The notes below the pieces were generated by a model, which saw only the letters and a program-made list of their open reading frames with translations, ran no database searches and was not told where the DNA came from. Position numbers and translations under genes: made by a program. DNA of 64,000 bases from an uncultured Flavobacterium sp. GTDB taxonomy: Bacteria; Bacteroidota; Bacteroidia; Flavobacteriales; Flavobacteriaceae. Shown piece by piece: positions 37,122 through 45,910 of the stretch. The stretch's first letter is position 1. The number at the start of each line of letters is the position of its first letter. Location: positions 124,001 to 188,000 of the forward strand of contig NZ_CALTYA010000001.1 of NCBI RefSeq assembly GCF_943913405.1. The letters are read 5' to 3'.

Positions 37122-40100
37122 TTAATCCTTAGCGCTATGCCTAATAATTTCAAAATAAAGTTCAGGTAAAATTATTTTGATTTCCTGAGATGTACCTTCT
37201 TTAAGCCAATACAATACAAAATTTACCTTTACACTTTTTAGCTCATAGTGCTTTGACTTCATTTCATCAATTTTTTCAATAAATCGCTTTGAAAATTTCA
37301 ACACGGATTGCCCATTTGAATTTAAGCATTCATCGCCCTTAACATGCAATACTTCTCCACAGACTAGTTGGGAAACTAAAACCTGTTTGTTGATGAAATA
37401 GTCTAACCAGATATCTTTCAGGGTTGTATGTATAGCAATTTTATCAGGTATATTGTAAGTTTCAAAATCGTCGATTTGTTCAAGATTTTCCGCTAGTAAA
37501 TGATTGAGATAGTCTGCGTTTAGATGCACATATAGATTGCGTTTTGCTCTTGTCATTGCTACATACAGTTGTCGCTTAGCTTCATCTGTAGCGGGATTAA
37601 AGTTCTCTAGCAAAAGGAATATATTGTCAAACTCTTTACCCTTGGCTTTATGAATAGTCGACACAAAAATTGTTTCGCCATTTTCATTATAAAAATCCTC
37701 CAGTTTAGATTCCCGGATCAAAACTTCTAAATCAGATTTATACTTTTTGTAAGGATTAGTGGTTTCAAAATCTTTGATGATGTTCAGGCAGATTTCTAAT
37801 TTATTGCTGTTACGGAAGGTGTTTAGTAGCTCTCGTTTAGCATTGTCCCAAACCTCATCACTGATTGTGTAAATGTCAGCTCCCAAATCTACTTTATCTA
37901 GTAAAAACCGGACTTCAACAAGATTATACAAACTAAAACCGTCATTAGATTGTATCAGTTTTGCCTTAATGCCATTCTTTAAAAGCAGTCCAGCAACTTT
38001 GATAGCTTCCTCGTTCGTTTTTGTGAGTACACACGTGGTTCCGGAAAGATCTGCGTTAGCTACATCCGTTACAAGAGGCGTAATCAGATTATTGCTTTGA
38101 TACCTAACAACCTTGATTTTTCCATTATCAGTTTGATTAGCAATAATCGGTGTTTCTTTTAACCTGTAATTAATTTGTCGGACAAATTGATTTGTGAATC
38201 TAACCAGATTGCTTTTACTACGGTAATTTTCAACCAATTCATGTTTTAGGGCCTTGTTGTCATAAATGAACTGTTCAAGATATTTTGAACTCGCGCCCCT
38301 AAATTCATAAATATTTTGGTCATCATCTCCCACAGCAATAACCCTCATTTCTTCATTCTGCTCCATCAATGCATTAATAAGGGTGAACTCGTCTGCATTC
38401 ATATCCTGGGCTTCGTCAATAACTAAAACGGTCTTTGTAATTTTACTGGCCTCAACATCGCCATTTTTAATTCTTTCAACCGTAGTGTTTAAAATATCTG
38501 TCGATTTTTCTAAAGTGCCAACTTTGCCTAGAAGGTCAAAACAGTAAGAATGAAATGTCTTAATCTCAATAAAGTTTGCTGAATTGCCAATCAGCTTTAA
38601 TAAACGCTTTTTAAATTCGGTAGCAGCAGCTCTTGAAAATGTCAACATTAATAGCTGCTCATGCTTAACATCCTCCATCAACAGAAGCGAAGCCAGTTTA
38701 TGTACCAATACCTTTGTTTTTCCACTGCCTGGGCCTGCAGCAACAACTATGTGCTGTGTTTCATTATCATTAATAATTTTCAACTGTGTAGGGGACAATT
38801 CACCGAATAGTTGCCTGAATTTTGCAGGGGTAATATTCCTCTTAATCTCATTTTGCCTGCTTCCTTTAAAATACTTGTTTAAGAAAGAGCTATAATTGAG
38901 TTGGAAATAATCCTCAACAAACTGAAGTGCATTCCTGTAATCGGTAATCATTCTTTGGGCATATTCCCCCACAATGTGGATTTGCTGGACTTTACTTTCG
39001 TAAAACTGGCTAAGCTTTTGATAATCGTCTTTAGTGTACTGCTTTTTATTATTTTGTTCGGTTCTCTCAATGGTTAAGCGGTTATACACGACGAGAAAAC
39101 CACCTTCTATCTTTATTGCCTCAATTCGTGAAAGATAGAACAGCGTATCTTCAATATCATCAATACTTATTTCTTTTTTGAAAAGGCTGAAACTATTATC
39201 ATAAGCAGCCTTTACCTCATGTACTGAAAACTCCACCAAAATCTCATCTTTATCTTCTTGGTCTCTTATGGTTTCGATGATGGTTTTATCATAAAAGAAT
39301 TCAACGATAAATTTTGCAAGCTCATGCCGTTTTTCAAGCTTCTCTTTTAGTTGCTCTTTACTTTGAAGGTAGTATACAGCAATGTGATTTTTAGAATGTT
39401 CTAAATTTTTCCTCTTAATCCAGTTTTTAATAGACCAAAAGTTAATTACTGTTTTCAACTTATTGATACTTACACCTTCACAACCATTTTTTTCTGCCTC
39501 TTCATTCAATTCTTTCAAATGAAAAACACTTTCTTCTTCTTTGAAAATCGGAAGTAAAAAGTTTTCAATTTTACTGTATGTTTCTACAATGGAAAGGGAA
39601 CGATTTTTATTTTCTGTTTTCTTAATAAATGCAGTCAAGTCCTTTGCATCGGCCAAGATATTCTCCTCACGTAACAGGTTAATTACATTAATGACCTCTT
39701 CTTTTACAATACCCAAATGATCGCTAATATAATCTACCCTTGATTCGGCAGTTTCGTTATTGGTCTGCTTTCTGCTTTTACTTGAAAAGAGTTTTTTTAT
39801 GATACGTACGCCTTGTTCTTTTTGCTTTTCTTCAAACTTTTTGGAAGTGTTTATCTTATCAATAGCTTCCTGGGCATTTTTAGATAAAATACTGTTAGCA
39901 AATACCCTCGGCATGTTCTGCCCACGTTTAAGATATCCGGCATCTTCAAGAGCAGCAATTGCAGTAGTTACGCGCATTTCTATTTCTACCACATTATCAT
40001 CCCAACCTGCTTTGCGTGCAATCTCCAATGCTGAATTGGATACTTTAGATCGGAATCTTGTAATATCTTTTATCGCTTTCCATACCTGCTGGATTTCCTT

Positions 40101-41987
40101 AATGGAAAGTTTAGTCTGGTTTAGCAGAATAAAGTGTTTACTGAGGTCTTCTTCATTAAAAAGCACAAAACAATCAGCTGAAATATTTTCATCCCTGCCT
40201 GCGCGCCCTGCTTCCTGAACATAGTTTTCAAGTGAATCTGAGATTTCATAATGAATAACTAAGCCCACATCTTTTTTGTCTACACCCATACCAAAGGCAG
40301 AAGTCGCCACCATAATTTGCGTTTCACCATTTAAAAAGGCATTCTGGTTTTCGGTCTTTTCCTGCTTATCCATTTTACCATGGTATGGTTTTGCACTAAA
40401 ACCGTCATTTGCAAATCTTTCGGCGAGCAGATAAGCTTTTCGGGTCCGTGATGCATAAATAATAGTGGGGCAGTTTTTCTCTTCGATTAAATCCCGCGCG
40501 GTCAAATATTTTTCTTCTTCATTTTGCTTTTCAAACACCTTGTACTGAAGATTAGTCCTTGACGCTTTTGAAGTGAAAATTTCAAGATCCAGTGATAACT
40601 TTTCTTTAAAATAATCCCTAATGTCCTCAATTACCTTCTGTTTGGCTGTTGCTGTAAAGCACGATACTGGTATGCCATCCTCAAGGTTTTTCTTTTCCTG
40701 AATTAATTTTATAAAATCGCCAATGTATAGATAGTCTACCCTGAAGTCTTGTCCCCATGAGGAAAAACAATGCGCTTCATCAATTACAAAACGGGCAACT
40801 TTCCTTCCTAAAATTAGCTTTTCGATAGTTCTTGACCTCAGTGATTCAGGAGAAATGTATAAAACAGAAGCAGAACCATCTTCAATCCTTTCGAACGATT
40901 TGGCTCTTTCTATAGGATCTAATAATCCGTTAATGGTAACGGCTTCAGTTATGCCATTCTTTTCGAGGTTGTCAACTTGGTCTTTCATTAATGACTGAAG
41001 CGGAGAAATTACAATAGTCAATCCTTTTGAATTTTCAGCGCTCATAAGTGCCGGAACCTGGAATGTAATTGATTTACCGCCGCCAGTAGGGAAAACAGCT
41101 AGTACCGACTTGTTATTCACAGCTGCCTTCACCGCTTTTTCCTGGAGTGGCTCGCCACCATATGTCCGGTACGAATCGAAACCAAAGAATCTTTTTAATC
41201 CTTTGTGGATGTCAAGGGCGTTATTACAGTAATCACAACCGGTTATGCAAGGTTTGCTCCGTAACAATAGCATTATGCGCTCTACTTCAGGAAAGTTCTT
41301 TAGAACCCATGGAGGTGTAATAGAATGAACCGTTCTATGGGTTATAAATGAATTGATCAATGCCAGGCAATACGCCAGTTCAATAGGATGTTCAGCTATT
41401 ATTTTGGTTAGATTTGTATCTTCACAAATTTCGTTACGGAACTTTAATCTAATCAGAGCTTCTACATCAGAGTTGATACTCCTGTAATTTACAAACCGAA
41501 AAAAAGCTCCAAACTCTTTTGTAGAATTTAAGAGAAGGCAGAAAATTTCTTTAAGGGTTTCATCCGCTTGCTGAAAAGCGGAAACCTCACTATAGAATAA
41601 ATCTCGTGCCTTAATGGAATCGTTTAACGGGTTGTTTGTGTCTTCCGTTTGAAGTTTGTCATCCTTCAATAACGCATGGTAGGGTTTTGTCGGAAATAGT
41701 AAGGGAGATAGGTATAGGGTATCAATTATGTTTGTAGGTTTAATACCAACATCATAGATTGCCTTACCTATATATTTTATATCGTGATTTAATATGTTAT
41801 GTCCGCACACATAATCATCGCCTTTTAGGAATTGAACAAAATCTCCTAAAGATGCTTTGTGGAATTGACTCCCGTTTTCTTTAATTGCGCCTATATCAAA
41901 GATTTTACCTTTGTTTGGTTCTATTTCGGTGTCAATAAATGTAATTAAACTGGTAATATTTTGTTCATCTATTAGCATTAAACTCAA
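37122..41987 (-). CDS. Exonuclease-RecQ helicase-UvrD helicase fusion
   Basis: This is a three-module DNA-processing protein of 1621 residues. Residues ~15-150 look like a DEDDh 3'-5' exonuclease (FIDTE, CGHNILNHD, then IIDTLYL). Residues ~280-800 are a RecQ-type helicase with Walker A FPTGGGKS near 304, VIDEAHCFSSWGQDFR near 405 and QEAGRAGRDE. Residues ~1070-1540 are a UvrD/Rep-type helicase with AAGPGSGKTK near 1085, VIDEAQDMN, GDDDQNIYEFRG and YVAMTRAKRN. Two helicases of opposite families in one chain suggest processing of DNA ends or branched intermediates. Its place at the edge of an island of conflict genes makes a defence role plausible but unproven. No signal peptide is present. Confidence 0.9.
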   Translation of the reverse strand: MSLMLIDEQNITSLITFIDTEIEPNKGKIFDIGAIKENGSQFHKASLGDFVQFLKGDDYVCGHNILNHDIKYIGKAIYDVGIKPTNIIDTLYLSPLLFPTKPYHALLKDDKLQTEDTNNPLNDSIKARDLFYSEVSAFQQADETLKEIFCLLLNSTKEFGAFFRFVNYRSINSDVEALIRLKFRNEICEDTNLTKIIAEHPIELAYCLALINSFITHRTVHSITPPWVLKNFPEVERIMLLLRSKPCITGCDYCNNALDIHKGLKRFFGFDSYRTYGGEPLQEKAVKAAVNNKSVLAVFPTGGGKSITFQVPALMSAENSKGLTIVISPLQSLMKDQVDNLEKNGITEAVTINGLLDPIERAKSFERIEDGSASVLYISPESLRSRTIEKLILGRKVARFVIDEAHCFSSWGQDFRVDYLYIGDFIKLIQEKKNLEDGIPVSCFTATAKQKVIEDIRDYFKEKLSLDLEIFTSKASRTNLQYKVFEKQNEEEKYLTARDLIEEKNCPTIIYASRTRKAYLLAERFANDGFSAKPYHGKMDKQEKTENQNAFLNGETQIMVATSAFGMGVDKKDVGLVIHYEISDSLENYVQEAGRAGRDENISADCFVLFNEEDLSKHFILLNQTKLSIKEIQQVWKAIKDITRFRSKVSNSALEIARKAGWDDNVVEIEMRVTTAIAALEDAGYLKRGQNMPRVFANSILSKNAQEAIDKINTSKKFEEKQKEQGVRIIKKLFSSKSRKQTNNETAESRVDYISDHLGIVKEEVINVINLLREENILADAKDLTAFIKKTENKNRSLSIVETYSKIENFLLPIFKEEESVFHLKELNEEAEKNGCEGVSINKLKTVINFWSIKNWIKRKNLEHSKNHIAVYYLQSKEQLKEKLEKRHELAKFIVEFFYDKTIIETIRDQEDKDEILVEFSVHEVKAAYDNSFSLFKKEISIDDIEDTLFYLSRIEAIKIEGGFLVVYNRLTIERTEQNNKKQYTKDDYQKLSQFYESKVQQIHIVGEYAQRMITDYRNALQFVEDYFQLNYSSFLNKYFKGSRQNEIKRNITPAKFRQLFGELSPTQLKIINDNETQHIVVAAGPGSGKTKVLVHKLASLLLMEDVKHEQLLMLTFSRAAATEFKKRLLKLIGNSANFIEIKTFHSYCFDLLGKVGTLEKSTDILNTTVERIKNGDVEASKITKTVLVIDEAQDMNADEFTLINALMEQNEEMRVIAVGDDDQNIYEFRGASSKYLEQFIYDNKALKHELVENYRSKSNLVRFTNQFVRQINYRLKETPIIANQTDNGKIKVVRYQSNNLITPLVTDVANADLSGTTCVLTKTNEEAIKVAGLLLKNGIKAKLIQSNDGFSLYNLVEVRFLLDKVDLGADIYTISDEVWDNAKRELLNTFRNSNKLEICLNIIKDFETTNPYKKYKSDLEVLIRESKLEDFYNENGETIFVSTIHKAKGKEFDNIFLLLENFNPATDEAKRQLYVAMTRAKRNLYVHLNADYLNHLLAENLEQIDDFETYNIPDKIAIHTTLKDIWLDYFINKQVLVSQLVCGEVLHVKGDECLNSNGQSVLKFSKRFIEKIDEMKSKHYELKSVKVNFVLYWLKEGTSQEIKIILPELYFEIIRHSAKD

Positions 41988-42125
41988 TAAAATTGCGGTT
42001 TGGTTTGTCTATCTGCTTATAAATTCACAAATATTTAATAGCGAGTATGATAGGATGCTAATTTAACATTTAATTCGTAACTTTAAAGATATCTTTTAAA
42101 TCAAGTTATCGCAATTGATAGCTCC

Positions 42126-42149
42126 AAAATAACAAATAACAAATAACAA
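42126..42149. repeat. Triple AACAAAT direct repeat before the GGCT-like gene
   Basis: AACAAAT occurs three times in tandem with a 7 bp period, and the last copy runs into the ATG at 42150. It lies where a ribosome-binding site would be. It could modulate translation by copy-number variation. Confidence 0.5.
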
Positions 42150-42941
42150 ATGGAAAGCGAAAATAACCTGGTTTGGTATGCAGTTTACGGCTCGAACTTA
42201 TCCAGCGAACGATTTTTAAATTACATACAGGGTGGTACACCGTCAGGAAGCGCAAAAGCGTGTGAGCCCTGCAATGATACTACCCCGCCGCAAGAAGAAC
42301 GATTGTTTGAGTTGCAACATGATTTGGTTTTCGCGAGAACCTCGACACAGTGGCAAAATGGCGGTGTCGCATTTATAGACCGTGAACCAAACCCGCAGAC
42401 GCAAACGCTCGCCAAACTTTACCTGATTACCAAAGAACAGTTTAACCATGTTGCACAATGGGAAACGGGCGGTGATGCAATAGAAGGCATTAATATCGAC
42501 GAGGCGATTTCAGAAGGCAGTACAGTTTTCAAACGTCCTTCTTGGTACGGATTGGTTGTGTACTTGGGCGATGTCGATAATATTCCGGTTTTCACTTTAA
42601 CAGACGAGGCGGCAATAACAGCTTATACGAAGCCAAGCCCACAATACCTTTCACAGATTGTGAACGGCTTGCGTGAAACTTATAATTATTCGAATGACCA
42701 AATCTATCACTACCTGAAAACAAAAAGCGGCATCGTTGGTAACTATAAAGACTATGAGTTATACGATGTGGTGGCGGGTCTTTTGAACCCTAAGAGGGAT
42801 ATGACACGCAAGTTGTTCAGTGATTACGCAAGAGAATACGACAGTATGCCGGAAGGCGAAGAAAAAGATAAAATGAAGCTTGCAATGGATGAACTCATGC
42901 GCAAGTATTACGGCGGTTTCAATTTCGATTATTTAGAATAA
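42150..42941 (+). CDS. GGCT/AIG2-fold protein (often labelled histone deacetylase)
   Basis: This is a 263-residue cytosolic protein starting with WYAVYGSNLSSERFLNYIQGG. The YGSNL motif marks the gamma-glutamylcyclotransferase fold. Related proteins in databases are often named histone deacetylase without evidence. GGVAFIDRE and a C-terminal helical region (KRDMTRKLFSDYAREYDSM) complete it. It precedes a large SMC-like ATPase on the same strand by 126 bp, and both genes are visibly richer in G+C than their surroundings, so they probably arrived together. The reaction is unknown. Confidence 0.75.
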   Translation: MESENNLVWYAVYGSNLSSERFLNYIQGGTPSGSAKACEPCNDTTPPQEERLFELQHDLVFARTSTQWQNGGVAFIDREPNPQTQTLAKLYLITKEQFNHVAQWETGGDAIEGINIDEAISEGSTVFKRPSWYGLVVYLGDVDNIPVFTLTDEAAITAYTKPSPQYLSQIVNGLRETYNYSNDQIYHYLKTKSGIVGNYKDYELYDVVAGLLNPKRDMTRKLFSDYAREYDSMPEGEEKDKMKLAMDELMRKYYGGFNFDYLE

Positions 42942-43067
42942 GATAAAGCAAAATATTCAAAATTTTCACAATCTTATAACAAAGTCTTCCTATGAAAATG
43001 TTAAATTTACAATGAACTTATTATCAATGTTCTTTCTTATTGTGGTGGGGATAATGAAGGTGGATTG

Positions 43068-45704
43068 ATGATGCAAACAACTAACACAATGGAAGAATAT
43101 GATGAACAATTACAAGAAGAACAAGTACAAGAAGTTGTAGAGAATTTAGAAAGTGAAGTTAAGCGTTTTGCCGACGCGCTCCCTTATTGGGCAAAGTATC
43201 TCGGCGCACAAATTTTGGACGGCCACGAAGTCAAAGACGATGTGATTGAAACCTCCTATAAATATCTCCTCGAGGAACTTGACCTTATTGACAAGTCTGC
43301 GAGAACCCCGATTGAAATCAACTACACAGCGGGCGACCTTTCAAGTTACAAGACTGACCTTATTTTAAAAGAGCTGAAAAACGTCGAAGGCGTAAATGCC
43401 TTGATTGAAGGACAGATTATCGAGTTTTCCCAATTCCTGACCATCATTTACGGTGCGAACGGTTCGGGCAAATCAGGATATATCCGTTTGCTTAAAAGAA
43501 TATTTTATTCAAAATCTCCTGAAGAAATTTTGCCGAATGTGCATATCGATCACGGTCATAAAGACATTAAGGCAGAATTGACCTTTGCTTCTGCGGGTGC
43601 GGACATCCCTTTAGAATATCCTGCCAATCAGGATGCGGCAGAGTTCGCGCAATTTGGTGTCTTTGACGGCAAGAGCGTCATAAAGCACTTGGAGAATAAA
43701 AACGAATTCGAGTTTCGCCCTGCCGGATTGAGTTTCTTTGCGGATTATACGGCGGCAATTATCCAGCTTGAACAAAGACTGGCTGCCGATGTGGGCAGTA
43801 AATCCACGCTCAACCAATATGGACTTTGGTTTGATGGGGATTCCGAAATCAAGACTTTTGTGGAAGGACTGTCTGCGAATACTAAAGCTGACGACCTCAA
43901 AAAATATACGCCTTATTCGGAAGCTGACAAAGAGCAGAAAGCCGCTTTGCAAAAATCCTACGATGAACTTTTACTGGCTTCAACGGGCAAGGACAAGGAA
44001 ATTACCAATCTTCAAACCATCAAAAGGCTGCTTGGTAAAAACAAACAGGCGATTGATCTTTTGAACGGACATTTCACCGCTGAAAGTTTAAAGGCTGTGA
44101 ATGATAAGATTGCCGACGTTGTTGCAAAAGAAGCAACCGCAAAGGCTGAAGGCATCGAAAACTTCAAAACCGACAAGATTGAAGGTATTGGTACAGCCGA
44201 ATGGAAAGGACTTATTGTTGCGGCTGACGCTTTTGCCAAAAAGCAAAAAGACGACCCGAACGCTTATCCCGAAGATGGTGATAATTGCCTTTTGTGTCAC
44301 CAGCCATTATCGGAAGACGCACAAAACCTGATTGCAAATTGTTTCCAGTTTATAAAAAGCGTCGCGGAACAAGAAGCTGCGACCGCTGCATCCGAGTTGG
44401 GTAAACTAAAAGAGAAATACGAGAAGCTTTCCTTTGACTTGTTCCCTGATGATAGCGTTTTGTCAACATGGCTTTTGGGCAATCATTCTGCGGAACTGGA
44501 AGCGCTGAAAAAAGCTTTAGGCGAGCATAAAAAGATGGCCGGACAGATTGTTGCTGACATATCTGCAAAGAAAGCGTCCGAGGTTGCCTCTTTGCAAACA
44601 TCGGTTGCGGCACATGCTACTTTGACGGAGAAAATCGATAACAGCATAAAAACGCTTCAAGAAGGTACTGAAAAAACCGAACTTGGAAAACTCCAAACGG
44701 CAAAAACATTGCTGGAACATAAAGAGAAATTCAACGCGCATTTTGAAACACTAGAGAACTTTGTAAAAACTCTGGTTTGGGTTCAAAAAGCAAACAAAGC
44801 AGATTTTGCCAAAAGGAAAATCACCGAAACGGAAAAGGCTTTATCGAACAAATACTTTAACCAAAAGTATGTCGATACGTTCAATAACGAGTGCCAAAAA
44901 CTCAACGGCAATTTCGGCATCGAGATTAGCCATACGGGGCAGGCTGGTAAATCCTATCGCCAGTTGCGACTGAAAGGCAGAAACCCGAACGCTGTTTTGA
45001 GCGAGGGAGAACAGAAAGTTATTGCGATTGCGGATTTCCTTGCTGAAATGCAAATGTCGGACATCAACAGGGGGCTTGTCTTTGACGACCCTGTGACATC
45101 TTTGGACGACTATCGTAAAAGCGAAATCGCTTTCCGCATCGCTGAAATTGCACAAGGTAAACAGGTCGCAATCTTCACGCATGACCTCGCATTTGTAGCT
45201 GCTCTTATCTCGCATGCTAATGGACAAGGTGTAGGGCATGATTGCCACTGGATTGAAAATGAGGATGGAAAAACGCCGGGCAAAATTTGGCTCAAAAATA
45301 CGCCATCGTACGAGAAAGAATATAAAACCTCCGGCAAAGCACAGGCTCAATTGATTGCGGCAAAGGCTGCTCAACCATCAGATCGCGAGCAACACCTTAA
45401 AAATGGTTTTGCAGCTTTAAGAACAAGCTACGAAGCGATGGTTGTCTTTAATCTATTTAACGGTGTTGTTCAACGTTTCGAAGAGCGTGTAAGTGTTGAC
45501 AGTTTGGCGCGTATCAAGTTTGATGATACTATCCGTGAAGAAGTTGTTGATAGTTTTTATCAATGTTGCCGATACATGGAGGGACACTCGCACAGCGACA
45601 AATACCAATTCATCAAGCCAACAATTGAAGCCTTACAAGAAGAAATCCAAAGGTTTGATACTATTAATGCAAAAGTGAAAAAACTACGTGTGCAGTTAAA
45701 CTGA
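43068..45704 (+). CDS. SMC/Rad50-like AAA ATPase with zinc-hook-like CxxC (AAA_13 type)
   Basis: This is a large ATPase of about 879 residues. The Walker A is IYGANGSGKSGYIRLL near residue 129. A long coiled-coil middle carries CLLCHQPL near 406, positioned like the zinc hook of Rad50 or RloC. The ABC signature VLSEGEQKVIAIADFL is near 644, Walker B LVFDDPVTSLDD near 669, and an H-loop (FTHDLAFV) follows. The N-terminal ~110 residues are helical and specific to this subgroup. The C-terminus (SFYQCCRYMEGHSHSD) is rich in His and Cys and might be an effector. I use the ATG at 43068; a TTG one codon earlier is also in frame. Relatives include RloC/PrrC-type anticodon nucleases, but no nuclease motif can be assigned here. 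Confidence 0.82.
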   Translation: MMQTTNTMEEYDEQLQEEQVQEVVENLESEVKRFADALPYWAKYLGAQILDGHEVKDDVIETSYKYLLEELDLIDKSARTPIEINYTAGDLSSYKTDLILKELKNVEGVNALIEGQIIEFSQFLTIIYGANGSGKSGYIRLLKRIFYSKSPEEILPNVHIDHGHKDIKAELTFASAGADIPLEYPANQDAAEFAQFGVFDGKSVIKHLENKNEFEFRPAGLSFFADYTAAIIQLEQRLAADVGSKSTLNQYGLWFDGDSEIKTFVEGLSANTKADDLKKYTPYSEADKEQKAALQKSYDELLLASTGKDKEITNLQTIKRLLGKNKQAIDLLNGHFTAESLKAVNDKIADVVAKEATAKAEGIENFKTDKIEGIGTAEWKGLIVAADAFAKKQKDDPNAYPEDGDNCLLCHQPLSEDAQNLIANCFQFIKSVAEQEAATAASELGKLKEKYEKLSFDLFPDDSVLSTWLLGNHSAELEALKKALGEHKKMAGQIVADISAKKASEVASLQTSVAAHATLTEKIDNSIKTLQEGTEKTELGKLQTAKTLLEHKEKFNAHFETLENFVKTLVWVQKANKADFAKRKITETEKALSNKYFNQKYVDTFNNECQKLNGNFGIEISHTGQAGKSYRQLRLKGRNPNAVLSEGEQKVIAIADFLAEMQMSDINRGLVFDDPVTSLDDYRKSEIAFRIAEIAQGKQVAIFTHDLAFVAALISHANGQGVGHDCHWIENEDGKTPGKIWLKNTPSYEKEYKTSGKAQAQLIAAKAAQPSDREQHLKNGFAALRTSYEAMVVFNLFNGVVQRFEERVSVDSLARIKFDDTIREEVVDSFYQCCRYMEGHSHSDKYQFIKPTIEALQEEIQRFDTINAKVKKLRVQLN

Positions 45705-45727
45705 AAGATTTTCTAAACCGTATAATT

Positions 45728-45759
45728 GACCGATATAATTGCTTTTATGTCGGTCTTTT
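45728..45759 (+). terminator. Terminator after the SMC-like ATPase gene
   Basis: GACCGATAT and ATGTCGGTC pair (one G-T) around a 10-base loop, followed by TTTT. The rest of the spacer to 45910 shows no gene. Confidence 0.7.
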
Positions 45760-45910
45760 CTGCTTATGAAACACAAAAGCGCCCGTCATGTAAGGTATGT
45801 GTTATTTTATGTTTTTAGCATTTTATTAAAGGGGGCTAATTTAGCGTCTTATATCGACTTAATTTCACACATAAAAAGAATAAAAGAACTACTATAAAGG
45901 CTACGCTTAT

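Noticed and set aside
42126..42149. CRISPR-like tandem repeat
   Set aside because: Three 7-base units without spacers are far from a CRISPR array, and no cas genes are present in the window.
44841..45374. 177-residue minus-strand frame opposite the SMC-like ATPase
   Set aside because: The plus strand carries the ABC signature and Walker B here; the antisense frame is a by-product of higher G+C.
43068..45704. Calling the ATPase an RloC/PrrC anticodon nuclease
   Set aside because: The ATPase and CxxC hook fit, but no Arg-Glu-His nuclease set could be placed with confidence in the C-terminus.
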